DNA of 64,000 bases from Bryopsis sp. KO-2023 (GCA_030272585.1 BSYQ01000002.1:558001-622000), one strand, 5' to 3'; counted from the first letter of the stretch, positions 1-10,764 are shown. Numbers and translations are program-made. Notes: generated by a model not told the origin, from the letters alone.

Positions 1-525
1 GAGTATGAACATGTATTGGAAGAAAACTATGTTCAGATTATATCGTTGGCATCGGCATATGATGGGAAATACTTGCTTGTGGGAGACTTCTATGAAGGGA
101 TTCGAGTCTGGAACATCTCGACGAGGAGATGTGCTCAAAATCTTGAAGGATATGCCTCGGGTGCAACGTGTCTTTGCGTTCATGAGAGCTCGGTCTTGAG
201 TGGAACAAAAGACAATGGTGTTAAGGTTTGGAGCCTTGAAGATGGAACGTGCAAGCAAACATTCCCAACTCCCGAAAAGATTGTCTTGTGCATGGCTGTT
301 GATGCCGATCGAATAGCATTAGGGTTGCAGGATAGAAAGAGGGTGGATCTCTCTACAAATTTGCAGAGATGTTTTGTGGAAATTTGGGACATTGTGCAGG
401 GCAAGCTGATCAGGACCTTTGACATCAATGATACACCCGTTGGTGTATGGTTACGACGTAGTGAGCTCAGCGTAGTCGCCTTTGACGGCAAGATAATAAT
501 ATGGGATTTCTTGTCGGTTTGTTAG
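1..525 (+). CDS. F-box/WD40 protein, 3' part (gene cut by window edge)
   Basis: The frame is open to the left edge, so this is the C-terminal part of a longer gene. It encodes about 174 residues with WD40 repeat signatures: GIRVWN, GVKVWS, VEIWD and a final IIIWDFLSVC. The same ending (IWDFL-C) closes the proteins at 11942-12964, 57885 and 62487, so this is a paralogue of those F-box/WD40 proteins. In that family the F-box binds SKP1 and the propeller holds the substrate of an SCF ubiquitin ligase. The F-box lies outside the window and is inferred from the paralogues. The stop is TAG, which matters for the SKP1 anomaly at 42.9 kb: TAG is used as a normal terminator here. Confidence 0.85.
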   Translation, partial: EYEHVLEENYVQIISLASAYDGKYLLVGDFYEGIRVWNISTRRCAQNLEGYASGATCLCVHESSVLSGTKDNGVKVWSLEDGTCKQTFPTPEKIVLCMAVDADRIALGLQDRKRVDLSTNLQRCFVEIWDIVQGKLIRTFDINDTPVGVWLRRSELSVVAFDGKIIIWDFLSVC

Positions 526-1490
526 ACTTTGGAACGGGTGTTAAAATGGGAGTCTAGATTTCTTTTTTCCCTATCCTTGGATATTGTATTTGAATTCTAT
601 TTTGAGATGTCCTTAAATCGTACAAATGATTTTTGTTTATTGTCTCGTCTATCATCGCTTAAAACATTTTTTGTTCATTTAAGAAAATAAATTTGAATAT
701 TGAAAAGAATATGAGTATACATTATATTTAAAAGAGCCTTGGAAGGATGTTATTTAGTGTGAAAAAAATAACACTATTTGAATGTTTCTCTCTTTTTACA
801 GATCATGAATGGAGCCAAGGAACTGAACTTATTTGTTTCTTTTCCAAAACTTGGAATGATATTTTTACGGGTACGAAGGATATGTTGGGATGTCAATCCC
901 CTACAACCCCGGGGTAGTAACTTTGTTCCAGAGAGATCTTCCGCCACCATATAAAAAAATTGAAAATTGAGTGGTTCGATGAGTTGGCCCTTGTATTGCA
1001 TACCAGCAGCAGAGTTATTTTTTGGGGAGATGTTTTTCTTGTTTCTTGGTCTGAAATACAAGTGGATTGCTCCTTCGATAAAAAACCCAAACAAGCTGAA
1101 AGTTGCTTTTTCAAAACAGAACTTGGTCGAGAATCTCGGAAGAAAAGAGCAAAAAAAAGTGATCTCAAGGTAATGTCACTCTTCTTTACCCTGAAAACTA
1201 TCACAAAAACCCTGGGCAGAGAATAGGTTCGCAACAGAACTCAACACTCACAGCCGGCCGCAGACAATCACAATCTATGCTGTGAGCCCCATGACGGACT
1301 CAACGTCGTTCCTTGATGGACAGCACTATATCCAGAATATAGTGCGCGATGCGGATCTTGTAGTATCCAACACCAGTTCATAAGAACTCATAAAAAACTA
1401 CAGATCTAATAATGTTCGTCGAAACCTAAACGTTCCCCCAGTAAAATTTGCCACCCTCACTTGGATCTCATGATTTAAAAAGCGTGAACA
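526..1490. other. Intergenic, no supported gene
   Basis: AT-rich 3' flank of the first gene, then open but unsupported stretches (about 960-1230). Bases 1100-1136 resemble segments near 7290-7340 and, on the other strand, 61850-61905 (shared core GAATCTC after a GTTGCTTTTT start), so they are part of a dispersed repeat of unknown kind. Confidence 0.5.
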
Positions 1491-1525
1491 GAATCCCCCA
1501 AAAGCAACCTCTCGCCAATCGCTTG
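1491..1525 (+). promoter_or_regulatory. Conserved upstream box of the small secreted-protein family (copy 1)
   Basis: The core AATCCCCCAAAAGCAACCTC, continuing into TCGCCAATCGCTTG, lies about 200 bases upstream of the ATG at 1722. The same box lies upstream of the other two family members (10874-10910 and 4256-4284, both minus). Conservation against diverged surroundings suggests a promoter or 5' UTR element; function is inferred. Confidence 0.6.
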
Positions 1526-1721
1526 TCAGATTTCTCTTTCCCAAATATTTGAGCAGCCTGATCCGCTTGACCAACCGTCCGATACTTGACGTGAAGGCCC
1601 CTTTCTTACTTCCTTTCTTACACTGATAGCACAGCAGTGTAGGTTTGCTGCGATCGTTTCGGGTGGAAACCTCCTGGTGTTTTTACAAGTTGTCGGCTCC
1701 GTAACCTCCACGTGCGCCACC

Positions 1722-1847
1722 ATGTCGAACGTTATCGCGGTTTTCGTCTTGGTCCTTGTAGCGTCAACCGTGGGAGTGATTTCACGGCCAGTAGATTCTG
1801 CGACAGGTTCGCTCAGGGGGAGAACGTTTTCACAAAACGATATCTGA
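1722..1847 (+). CDS. Small secreted protein family, signal-peptide exon (copy S1)
   Basis: ATG at 1722 (context CCACCATGT) opens a 41-codon frame starting MSNVIAVFVLVLVASTVGVI followed by SRPV, a clear signal peptide. Two other copies (10764 and 4115, minus strand) share this start, the SRP motif and a GT dinucleotide at exactly the same place: after 85 coding bases, phase 1 (here ACAG|GTTCGC at 1806/1807). I therefore read 1722-1806 as exon 1 of a spliced gene, with the codons to the TGA at 1845-1847 being intron read-through. Downstream exons were not found; foldback and dispersed repeats occupy 2322-2645. The mature product and function are unknown. Confidence 0.55.
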   Translation: MSNVIAVFVLVLVASTVGVISRPVDSATGSLRGRTFSQNDI

Positions 1848-2271
1848 TACAAACGTTGGAACAAGATAGACTAGTCGAGTGGACTTACGTCTAGAGCACG
1901 GAAACAATTTCAAACAAGGAACTTTACAATGTGTCCAAGTTACAATGAGGCTGTGGTCCGGGCCGAATAAGTATTCGGCCGGGCTGACAGCCTGTCCAAC
2001 CCTTTCATCCAACTCAGTGTTCTAATGGCCCCTTGGCCGTGTCCTAATGGACCCTAAGCTGAATGTGAGGCTCCAGGCCGAACTGAGGGTTGCCACCTCA
2101 GAGGCGGCCTGGCCCTCTCCCTTATTGTGTGGCTATGATGATGGTGAGCTGGTTCGGTCCGACTACTGTCAGGCCGAACCACGTGTTGGGTGAGTGGGCC
2201 GAACCACGTGTCATACGACGGACGTTCGTATCAATATCCCGCCAGGTGCGTTTTATCATCATGCTTCAAAC

Positions 2272-2297
2272 GGTGGCGGCGGCGGCGGCGGCGGCGG
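2272..2297 (+). repeat. GGC trinucleotide microsatellite
   Basis: About eight GGC units. Just upstream (1950-2215) the word GGCCGAA recurs several times, including two copies of GGCCGAACCACGTGT about 24 bases apart. No gene is supported between 1850 and 3930. Confidence 0.8.
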
Positions 2298-2322
2298 TTT
2301 CTCTTGAATAAGCAAATAAACG

Positions 2323-2494
2323 GACATGCCAGGCCACAGCCTGTAGCATCGGGGGAGGTGTGGTGGTGTCGTAGATTTCTAGGGCCGTTTTTCTTTTTTT
2401 TTGGAGGGGGGCATGGTCTTCCAAGGCCTTCTCCCCCCCGTGGTTGCACCTATGGCAGACTCCCCCGATGCTGTAGGCTCTGGCCTGGCATGTC
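2323..2494. repeat. Foldback (hairpin) element
   Basis: Arms 2323-2360 and 2460-2494 are near-perfect reverse complements (GACATGCCAGGCC against GGCCTGGCATGTC, and GCATCGGGGG against CCCCCGATGC) around a spacer of about 100 bases. The right arm is also the start of the dispersed repeat at 2461-2645. Confidence 0.65.
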
Positions 2495-2645
2495 TTGTAA
2501 TATTTTTGGTTGGTTGGTGTTTGGTCAGAACAGGAGTAGTAGAAAGTGTTCTTCAAGTTGCACCATTCAGTTGGGTAGAAGATTGAGTGGCTCTTGACTC
2601 AACAGTCTTGAGTTCATATAATGATTGATTGATCTACAAATTGAA
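2461..2645 (+). repeat. Dispersed repeat R, copy 1
   Basis: This about 185-base unit runs from TCCCCCGATGCT to ATTGATTGATCTACAAATTG. It recurs nearly unchanged at 11061-11244; its first part is also present at 61500-61545 and, inverted, at about 7535-7625. It looks like a short non-autonomous transposon; no coding capacity was seen. Confidence 0.7.
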
Positions 2646-3119
2646 AACACGGATCGCATGTTTCTGGGCGAAAGAACATGTGTTTCTTGTTGGTTATCTT
2701 GTCTTTTTCTCGGAGTCCTATTCTTGTTCCAAGAATCTTGGATGAAAATACAAACACTTTTTGAAGCTACTTGATCAAATCAAATCATGATTACACACGA
2801 AGAAGCCGCTCGGCTATTTGAAGCTACTTGAGCTCTTCCAGAGTTGCGTCTCGCAGTGAATCGATGACTAGGACTACCTATGGCTTTTGAAAGCGTGAGG
2901 TGACACATCCAAAACAAAATCAAATCAAATCATGATTACACACGAAGAAAACAAAACAAAAGGAAAGTCCAAATATGTTGAGTCTAGGGTGATTGAACAG
3001 TCGATTCCATCACTTTCTTGCTCTGTAATTCCGGTCAATCGATGTATCGACAGAACCAACTACCGATTGTAGAAATTCCTCTGCCCCGAACATGGGTCTT
3101 CTTGCACCGTGAGACTAGA

Positions 3120-3166
3120 GGGGGGGGGGTTCTATATATATATTTGGTTTGGTTTGGTTTGGGGGT
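3120..3166 (+). repeat. Simple repeats
   Basis: A G tract, a short TA run and several TTTGG units. The flanking 2650-3930 holds no supported gene; open frames on both strands at 3416-4039 overlap one another and show no recognisable domain. Confidence 0.7.
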
Positions 3167-3938
3167 TTCTGGCACGCAATTCTGGAGGATAATAAATAGT
3201 AGGCTATTTATCTGCTCAGAGGAGCCACACGTGACGCCAAAGAACAAAGACGGCATGCCGACTTCTTGACCAACAAGTCAAAGAGATGCCCCATAATGAA
3301 GAGCTCTTTTTCCCTTCTCTCGGAATAGGGCTGAGTAAATGAGTTTCAATTGGTAAATAGAAAAAATAGGAGATGGAGGGAAAAGAATACGCCAAGCACA
3401 AGAGAAGCTCGAGATTCAAAATTGGAAAGAGCTAAATAAGGCGTAGGAAGCATAAGGCGAAATACCTGCTGCCTCCAAGAAACGAAAACGACGATTCAAA
3501 ACAACTTTATCCGTGGAAGAAGAAAAGGGGATGAGGTTCATCTCCACCCTTTTCTTGTTTTTATCAGAACGCCTGGGTCGAGTTTTGTTTTCCCTTGACA
3601 GGGTCGAAAGCGGTCGATGGCTTCTTTCTGTCTGCCAACAAAACAAAGCCGAAACACACTTCTCGAGTGCTTGGTTAGTATTCAAGCAAATCTGCAGAAG
3701 AGCAGCACGCAAATTGGTCGCCTTGTACAGGCAACGACATGCGCCCGCCTCTCTTCTGGCACGAGAAAACGTAGTCGAGGTAACCATCTCAAACACCAGT
3801 CCTCTTGGCCTATAGAGCACCATCTTTCTCACATTCAACGCTTTGTTTGGGGGCGTTGTTTAACACTGAAATCAAGCTACACACCAAGCGAAACCTGGCT
3901 GCATGATTTCGAAAGAATTCTCGACAATGATTTCGGAA

Positions 3939-4115
3939 TCATATTGCCTGGAATTCAGCAAAACGCAATTGGGCTTCAACCAAAGCTAAAAGCAGCGTCG
4001 GAAAACAGCCCCCTTCGTGCGCGCGCGTACTTGTCGTAAGAACTCCTGGCCTAGAAATCACTCCCCGTGTCGGAGCTATGAGGATCCAGACAGCGACCGC
4101 AATCTTTTTAAGCAT
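3939..4115 (-). CDS. Small secreted protein family, signal-peptide exon (copy S3)
   Basis: ATG at 4115 (minus) opens a 58-residue frame beginning MLKKIAVAVWILIAPTRGVI then SRPG. The hydrophobic leader and GVISRP match copy S1. A GT follows after exactly 85 coding bases (ACAA|GTACGC, exon end 4031), the same point and phase as in S1 and S2, so the frame beyond is probably intron. The shared upstream box lies at 4256-4284. Some downstream codons (minus, about 3800-3700) weakly resemble sequence downstream of S2 around an FSR motif, but I could not fix a second exon. Confidence 0.45.
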   Translation of the reverse strand: MLKKIAVAVWILIAPTRGVISRPGVLTTSTRAHEGGCFPTLLLALVEAQLRFAEFQAI

Positions 4116-4255
4116 GTCGGCGCATGCACTAGATGACGATACTTAGCCAGCCTTGGAGTTTCACCAGTGATTTCGATCTGAGTACAGTACCTGCTCGAAC
4201 GTTCTGTTCTTATGTGCTGTGCAAATGGTCAGGGGCTCACTTCAAAGTGAAACGA

Positions 4256-4284
4256 GCAGCGAGAGGTCGCTTGTGGGGGATTTG
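4256..4284 (-). promoter_or_regulatory. Conserved upstream box of the small secreted-protein family (copy 3)
   Basis: Read on the minus strand, AATCCCCCACAAGCGACCTC followed by TCGC matches the boxes at 1491-1525 and 10874-10910. It lies about 140-170 bases upstream of the ATG at 4115. Confidence 0.5.
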
Positions 4285-4359
4285 GGGACGAGGTCCTACG
4301 AGATTGGCAGCTCCTCATAATTTTCCAGAAACCAGACGCTCCTAAGCATCGACGACTCA

Positions 4360-4485
4360 CTTTAGTACAAGGCTGAGTTCCTTCAAATAATCGACTTTGT
4401 AACTGCGTTCCTTTGTGGACACGGAGTACTTCCACAACTTCGGGGTTTTCGGGTCGTCTTGAATTTTTCGGCCTTGGGGTGCTAG
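4360..4485 (+). pseudogene. Remnant of the last exon of the membrane-anchored gene at 44.3-45.4 kb
   Basis: The translation includes IDFV-AF--GHGVLP followed by a diverged tail ending in TAG. It aligns with VDFVDAFVRGHGVLPPPGFG at the end of the gene at 44320-45395 and with the duplicate at 56110. Only this exon is recognisable and its 3' part has drifted, so it is a relic. It lies next to the secreted-protein copy S3. Confidence 0.6.
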
Positions 4486-4721
4486 TCCCAAGTAGTTTGT
4501 GGGCGAGGGGATGGCCTTTTTTCGGACCCCAAATCGTGAGAGGCTGATTGGATTCAGATGAGAGCGGACTGACAGTACAGTTCAAGGTTTATGACCCTGA
4601 TATTCCACAGCCCAAGGTCACCAAAATAAAAATAAAAATTGTTCCTCCCTTTCTGACCATCCAATCATAAAGAACCATAACAAAGCCACCAATAATTACT
4701 AGCTCAATAACATCACTCCGC

Positions 4722-5753
4722 TCATGTAAAATCCCACATCAAGAATGTCCCAATGCAGGTGACCCCAATTATCTTTTTGTCGTCACACCATAACCAAACC
4801 AAAGTATGTTCGATATCGATGAGACTCGATGCCTCGAGTGGTGTCTCAAAGTTTCGAATGCAATCTCCTTGTTCCAGATCCCATACACTCATAACATCAT
4901 TTGAACAGCATAATATACGACCACAACCAACCGCAACACAAAACCCCCCGTCCCCTTGAAATTCTCTTATTTGACTCCTATCACTCAAATCCCAAACACG
5001 AACAACTTGATCACTCGCCCTACTTGCTATCAAGCCTCTGAAAACTCGAGATACCTCAAGAACCCCGCCATAATTCCCAGGCAACACGTGAATGCAAGTC
5101 CTCTCCACAACGTTCCATATCCTGATTGTAGTATCAAGGGAGCCACTAATCAAGCGCTTCTTATCATCGGTGGAGGACAATGTTTTCACCTTATCTTGAT
5201 GTGCACTCAACACGTTTTTGCACTCCCAATCCTCTTTTCCCCAAAGTTTTATAAGGTGATCACCACCCGCTGTCGCTACCTCTTCCCCAAGCTCTTCGAT
5301 TGCAAAAACAGAGCCGAGATGGGCATCGATTCGAAACAAAGAATGGGAAGTATCCACATCATAAGCAAAAAGACGTCCCCTGTCGTCCCCACTCAGTAAA
5401 ATTTTGTCAACAAATTCCACAGCAAGAATATCACTACAGTCATGATTCAACAAGATGCGACTTTCTGGTCCAATTTGAGTATTCCAATAGACCAGGGAAA
5501 ACCCACCACCAAGTGCGATAAGGTCATCTTTCTTTGTCCCACATCTGGTGGCAAGTAGTTCCTCATAATGAGTTACAATGGGTACGACCTTCTTCGACCT
5601 CCATAACTTCTCGCCCCGAAGTTTTTCTGACAGCCGGGGCTCCTCGCTTGCTTGCCACCATGTGGACGCTACGGAGCGAGACCTTGCTAGGTCCCTTGCT
5701 GAGGTTTTCTCAAGAATTCCCTTTATGATATTCAAGGGCAGATCCCACTCCAT
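4722..5753 (-). CDS. F-box/WD40 repeat protein
   Basis: 343 residues in one exon. Residues about 3-45 form an F-box (WDLPLNIIKGILEKTSARDL, then VASTWWQ); the rest is a WD40 propeller with repeats ending KLWGKED, IRIWNVV, VRVWDLS, MSVWDLE and FLMWDFT. Expected role: substrate receptor in a nuclear or cytoplasmic SCF ubiquitin ligase, joined to SKP1 through the F-box; the target is unknown. I chose the ATG at 5753 because it directly precedes the F-box, as in the paralogues. About 60 bases upstream a splice acceptor (TGTGTTGTAG, minus) suggests a 5' UTR intron, also a family trait. It is the most diverged complete member in the window. Confidence 0.88.
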   Translation of the reverse strand: MEWDLPLNIIKGILEKTSARDLARSRSVASTWWQASEEPRLSEKLRGEKLWRSKKVVPIVTHYEELLATRCGTKKDDLIALGGGFSLVYWNTQIGPESRILLNHDCSDILAVEFVDKILLSGDDRGRLFAYDVDTSHSLFRIDAHLGSVFAIEELGEEVATAGGDHLIKLWGKEDWECKNVLSAHQDKVKTLSSTDDKKRLISGSLDTTIRIWNVVERTCIHVLPGNYGGVLEVSRVFRGLIASRASDQVVRVWDLSDRSQIREFQGDGGFCVAVGCGRILCCSNDVMSVWDLEQGDCIRNFETPLEASSLIDIEHTLVWLWCDDKKIIGVTCIGTFLMWDFT

Positions 5754-7289
5754 GGCTGGAACTTGGTTCGTTGGAACCTCTGGGAACGAATCAGTGAAGA
5801 AGACCTACAACACATTATATCAACAATGTCTAAACATCCAGCCCCTAAAGTCAGGATAGTGCTTGCTGGAACATAACAAGTACAGAGCAATCGATTCTCC
5901 TGAAACATTCTTCAATCACCATAGCCAGTCCAACAGGACCTTATCGAATCACTTGGAAACTCTGAAAACCCCTGTTTCACAAAATGATCGACGCACGACC
6001 ACACAGCCAATGAGTAGAAGAAAAAACAACAGCCGACGTTCCGTCTGAAGCAAGTCAGCAACACGATATCTTTTTCGACCTCGAAGGAAACAACAGACCG
6101 ACAGAAAAAAAAGGACCGTCGTTTTCTCTCAGCGAAAAGGGGAAAAACAAAAACAGGAAAAAGAGCGAGAGAAGTTGAAACCCACGCACACCTTTTCTTT
6201 TTTCCTTTGCGGGACGAAAAAAGCCGAGCGTTTCGGAAGGTAAAAGCGTTCTGGTCCAGCACAACGCACCCACACAGAAAATCCACGGAGCCAACAAACG
6301 TAGCGAAAAGATAAAATTACGCACACAGCACAGCAAAACCCTGCCCCCGAACCTTTTAAAGGAAGACACGACGGAGACCAGTAAGCGACTTCGAAGGGGA
6401 GTTGGCCGTCCAAGGATCTCGTTCCCCAAACCAATCCCAAAAAAGCAAAAGCGCACCGATCGCTTTTTCACAGCGTAGCGGGAGCGTTTGATTCAGATCT
6501 GGCTGGTGGTGGTCTCACCCCTTGGGGGGGTTGGGGTGAGAAGTGGGGTCCAGTCGGACAGGGAACTGGGACACACTGGGGAGGGGAAAAACAGGATAAA
6601 AACAATATTGTAATTAGTTGATGATGGGTCTCTTTTGCTGAGCGGTGTAATTATATATTGATTGATTGTATTGAGTCTGGGTTGTGAGTTCCACAGCTGC
6701 TGTCTGTCAAAAAAACTCGGTCGCAGTTGATTGTGCTGACGTCGTGAAGCAATAGATCTGCTGAAAGTCTAAAAAATCACATTGAAAAAGTAAGGAGCAA
6801 AAGAAGCCCCCTTAATGGCCTCTTTTTGCTGTAGTTAGTTGATTAATTGAAAATAAGAGCCTCCTGGGTGATGAAAGAATGGATAGGGACCTGCACGACT
6901 GTACCTTCAACCTCATATTTCTTAGTCACCACCAACCGTGTATATTGCCAAACAAGTGCCTGCGAAGGTGATTTCGGGCTCGTGGAAATCCCTGTTGGTT
7001 CCTGAATGGATGGAATCGATCTTTTCCGTTCGGGGATATTGCAGACAAGTCAACGGCTCACAGATGAGTCACAGAAAGCCCTGAAAACTATCCTTGATCA
7101 ATCAATCAATCAATGGTTACATGTTGCCTAACTATCCTTGATAGTTAAACAAGTGTATTTTATACACTTCAGACTCAAGACTCAAGGGGGCCACAGGATA
7201 TCTGCATTTCCCCAATAAGTGTTTTGAGCAACATCCAACGAGTTGTTGCTGCTGTGCTATTGAATGAACGGCTAAATGAATTGGTCCTT
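5754..7289. other. 5' flank of the F-box/WD40 gene; no further gene supported
   Basis: Minus-strand bases about 6420-6060 resemble the 5' flanks of the copies at 11.3-11.6 kb and 59.2-59.5 kb (shared ACGTTTGTTGGCT-CGTGG-TTTTCTG core), so they are probably common promoter or leader sequence. The long minus-strand open frames here are low-complexity and unsupported. Around 6640-7160 there is AT-rich DNA with ATTGATTGATT motifs resembling the end of dispersed repeat R. Confidence 0.5.
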
Positions 7290-8855
7290 GAAAGTTGCTT
7301 TTTACCAAAGCAAAATTCGGTCAAGAATCTCCCAGCCTCAGAAAATTGATTTATCATCTCAACATCAGATCAAGGACAAAAATAAAAATAAAAAAAATCA
7401 GTTTTTCATCATCGGCTGGATAACTTACGATTGCTTCTGACGAAAGGAACTCGGCCAAGAAAAACTCAACGAAATTCGATTCAATTGAAACCTGAAGCCA
7501 CTGTTGATACAAAGTGGACAAAAGAACGAAGACATGCCAGGCCAGAGCCTCAACGTCTGACCAGAATGGACTGGATCAATGACGCCCACACCTGAAGGAT
7601 GCCTACAGCATCGGGGGAATACAACAAAACACACAGTTTACACTGCCCCAGGCCAGTTCCGGGTAGATTTTTGAAAGGCAGAACCAATCGGTAACCGACA
7701 GTCCAGATTCAGGGACCAATAATAACCGCCAAATACGGCGCCGCCAGAAAAATCAACCGCCACGCCCAACGGAATTATTTGGACGGAGGAGACGACGGAT
7801 ATCGAGATTCACAAGGGCACCACAGCTTCGTTTGAAGTGACCTCCGCTAATGGCTCGTTCGAACAAAATACCAAACCGCCCCTTGTTGGAGAAAACAGGA
7901 GCGATCTCTCTGTGGGCAAAAATAGAAATTTTTAAGAAAGAATCGTTTCAATCAGAATTGTTTTTTTTTGGTGTGAAGAGAACAAAATGGGCCTGTGCAG
8001 AAGATAATAAGGAAGGGGCTGTGCAAAGGATAATAAGGGAATTCTGGTGGCACAGGCGATTCTGCCCCAGGATCAGCACCTGGTTCCTTTCCGGTTTGCG
8101 GCGGCTGCATGATTGGAAAGTATCTGCGTCGTCAGACCCACTGCCATGGAGTGAAAAGTCGGACCAGGGTGGACTGGATCAACAGGTGCCCACCCCCAGG
8201 AAGAGGCCTGGACCCTTACGCCAGCCCCACAAGGACAACCTGTCGCGAGAAAAACGAAACGTTATAGAGCAGACCATGGTTGGTATCCATGTCGCAACTC
8301 CGAAATAATAATAAACAGGCATCAACGCTTCTCATCCGAACAAACTCGGCAAGAGGTTACCAACACCAGCACACCACCACCATTTCTCAACAACGCACTT
8401 AGAATATTTTAAGTTCGCTGACAGGTAGCCTACCTGGATTCAGCAACACTCTCAACGAAAAAAAGATCTGAACGCCCGCCTTGACTGGTGCAACCTCACG
8501 TTGGTGTATTTTTGAACGCCTCAGGAGTCAGACAATCAAGCTTTTCCAGAAGAACACGTTGCGCAGGATCAACTCCACTTCATGGTTAGCTATGGAGGTA
8601 TCTGAGTCAACCTCAACTGAGTACTTCCCTGCAACAAGAAAAAGAACTTACAAGCCGCCATGAAAGATCGAACGTGATTAGTTGGGGAAGTAGGCGACTA
8701 ACCTGGTGGACGCGGACGCCACTGCAATGATAACGATCTAAGCGAGCATTGGGAAACCCAGGCCGTTTCGCAAGATAAACAGGCTAGCAACAAAAGAAAC
8801 GTTGTCAGTGAGTGGCTGAGAAGTGCTGGGCTGGAGGAATACACGCCCCCAGTGA

Positions 8856-9137
8856 TTATGTAGGGAGGCGCCACATCCAAAAAGCGTCCACAACGCCCAA
8901 TTTGGGGCCTTTCTTGATACGATCTGGACCTTTTTCCGTGAATCTGCAAGATCGGGTATCGTTGAGTGGAAAGCACATCCCCGGTTGAACTCCAGCGGGA
9001 CTGACATCCAACCCTGCCCCACGTTGATCGATCTTGTTGATGAGAAACTGAAGCTCAAAGAACCATCCAGTCATTGGATCAGTTAAAGAAAACAACGTCT
9101 CCTGTCCAGAAGAAGAGCCTCTTCTTCTGAAATCTGA
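8856..9137 (-). CDS. Small conserved gene next to tRNA-Leu, left copy (partial)
   Basis: The minus frame contains DPMTGWFFELQFLINKIDQR and continues GAGLDVSPAGVQ. Against the right copy (59.9-60.3 kb), the 48 codons from DPMTG onward differ at six sites, five of them synonymous, and a 21-base length difference upstream keeps frame. This is evidence of protein coding. Beyond about residue 75 the copies diverge and the left frame stops earlier. A poly-T/ACCACAAAG acceptor-like site lies just upstream, so this may be an internal exon. Family and function not recognised. Confidence 0.4.
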   Translation of the reverse strand, partial: SDFRRRGSSSGQETLFSLTDPMTGWFFELQFLINKIDQRGAGLDVSPAGVQPGMCFPLNDTRSCRFTEKGPDRIKKGPKLGVVDAFWMWRLPT

Positions 9138-9284
9138 GATTTCTGCAGCGCTTTGTGGTAAAAAAAAAAATCGGGCTTCACACAACACCCTGTCTGAAAA
9201 ATTGGGCTCATTGTCTGTGTCTGCTGCTTTTTTGGTTTGTCGTTAGGTCTTGCAAAACGAATTGCGGCTGAAACAAAAGATTGC

Positions 9285-9369
9285 TGCACAAGGTGGGGTT
9301 CGAGCCCACGCGGAGACGAGCTCCATCAGGTCTTAAGTCTGACGCCTTGGACCACTCGGCCACTTGTGC
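9285..9369 (-). tRNA. tRNA-Leu (anticodon TAA), left copy, possibly decayed
   Basis: Class II tRNA of 85 bases: acceptor GCACAAG/CTTGTGC, D-arm GGCCGAGTGGTCC, anticodon loop CTTAAGA, long variable arm, T stem GTGGG/CCCAC, discriminator A. It reads UUA codons. It is identical to the right copy (59760-59844) except that the T loop reads CTCGAAC instead of TTCGAAC, changing the nearly invariant T54 and the internal box B promoter. That could lower transcription. A TTTT run follows within about 10 bases. Confidence 0.9.
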
Positions 9370-9372
9370 CGA

Positions 9373-10560
9373 CGGGAATTATTGAAAATTTTTGATCATA
9401 GTCGTAAATGGGTAGTTCCAGAAAAACACAGGAGGATCACTTGGACTTAAAGTAAACGAAGAGATGCAGGCGTTTTAATGTCTAAAAAAAGACTTTTCAA
9501 GGCTTTGAACTCTTAAACTGCTGAGTGAACTCTTATCTTGTTGTGTGGACAAACAAACAAACAAACAAACAACATTTACATTGTTGTGTGGACAAGACAC
9601 CACTCAATTTTCATTCCGCCGGAGATTTTTCTTTTTTCTCCTTCACCTCTTTCAAATTTTTTCATTTACCTTGGGACCGATTCAAGAGGGACCGATTGAA
9701 GAATTTTGTACGAGTCGAAGAAAAAATTTATTCGAGGTAAGGTTACTCTTTTTCAAGTTTCTGTTGGGAGATTGAGGTCGGAGCCACCAACCACAAACAA
9801 ACAAACAAACGTCATTTACATTGTGTAGGAGATGCCGCTCTCCTATTACAACGAATATATAATGATCCAATCTATTCCCATAGAATCAATTGTCCAATCT
9901 GAATTGTGGTTGTGCCACCAACCACAGTGGGCTTAAAAAAGAGATTGGGTTTAAGACGTCTTTTACCATTTAAGAAATCTTTTTTTTGACGCAGTTTTCA
10001 CATGAATTCCACACCCAGAAACTCATAGGATAGCCAAATGTTTACACAAAACGTCCCAGCCGAAATTTCTACAAGACATGCCTATACAATCAAGGGGATA
10101 CAGAAAAAACCTCAAAATTTTCCATTCCAATTTACTACTGGACTCTCTAAGCAGCCTCGATTTTGACTGAATGCCATCACAAAAAACCAACAAAAATGTG
10201 TGACAGGTGAGGAAGCCACCCCAGCACATGTCACAACTTGGCATAAAAAAAGGCACTGATGGATGTGTTCTACTAGCTTCGTTGGAGGAGGGCAGCAAGA
10301 GGTTCTGCTCTTTTCCTAGAAGACCGTGGCCAGCGAAGTCGTTGTCCCGTTTCATTTTCCCGAGAAAAGAGGTCGATAATCAAAACTGCAACGACACTTC
10401 ATACGGCCGGGGCCGCTATGCACCGCTCCGTCCCCGCCTTCCTTGTGGCACGAAACAAGGAGGTCGATGCAGCGATCGAAATAATAGCAAGTCTTGCACC
10501 AATCCTTCCCTGTGGATTTAAAAAAAATTCATAAACATCCAATACTCTGCTGGAAAAAGG
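9373..10560. other. Left-arm-only insert, mostly non-coding
   Basis: Absent from the right arm of the inverted duplication. It holds runs of AAAC units (9550-9575, 9795-9815). It may hold a downstream exon of secreted-protein copy S2 on the minus strand, after the acceptor GTGTCGTTGCAG near 10390, but this is not proven. Confidence 0.4.
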
Positions 10561-10566
10561 ACCACA

Positions 10567-10764
10567 CTACGCCCAGCGATAGTGGGTGGCACTATGCCGA
10601 GCAACTACGAGAATCGCAGCTGGAGTCTTTGAGTCGATAAGAAGCGTTGTGACAAAGAGCATCCTCTCTCTGGGCATACCATTTGGAAGAGCTACTGGTC
10701 TGGAAAGCACCCCCACTGTGGAAGCCATGAGAACCAAGACAACGATCGCGAACGATTTTGACAT
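10567..10764 (-). CDS. Small secreted protein family, signal-peptide exon (copy S2)
   Basis: ATG at 10764 (minus) begins MSKSFAIVVLVLMASTVGVL followed by SRPVALPN, a strong signal peptide aligning with S1 (19 of the first 24 residues by eye). The contiguous frame is 65 codons, but a good donor (AAATG|GTATGC) falls after 85 coding bases at 10680, the same position and phase as in S1 and S3. I therefore take 10680-10764 as exon 1. The shared upstream box is at 10874-10910. Secretion is inferred from the leader; the mature function is unknown. Confidence 0.55.
   Translation of the reverse strand: MSKSFAIVVLVLMASTVGVLSRPVALPNGMPRERMLFVTTLLIDSKTPAAILVVARHSATHYRWA

Noticed and set aside
6055-6471. 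138-codon minus ORF upstream of the F-box/WD40 gene
   Set aside because: Low-complexity and matching the conserved non-coding 5' flank of the paralogues; no frame conservation among copies.
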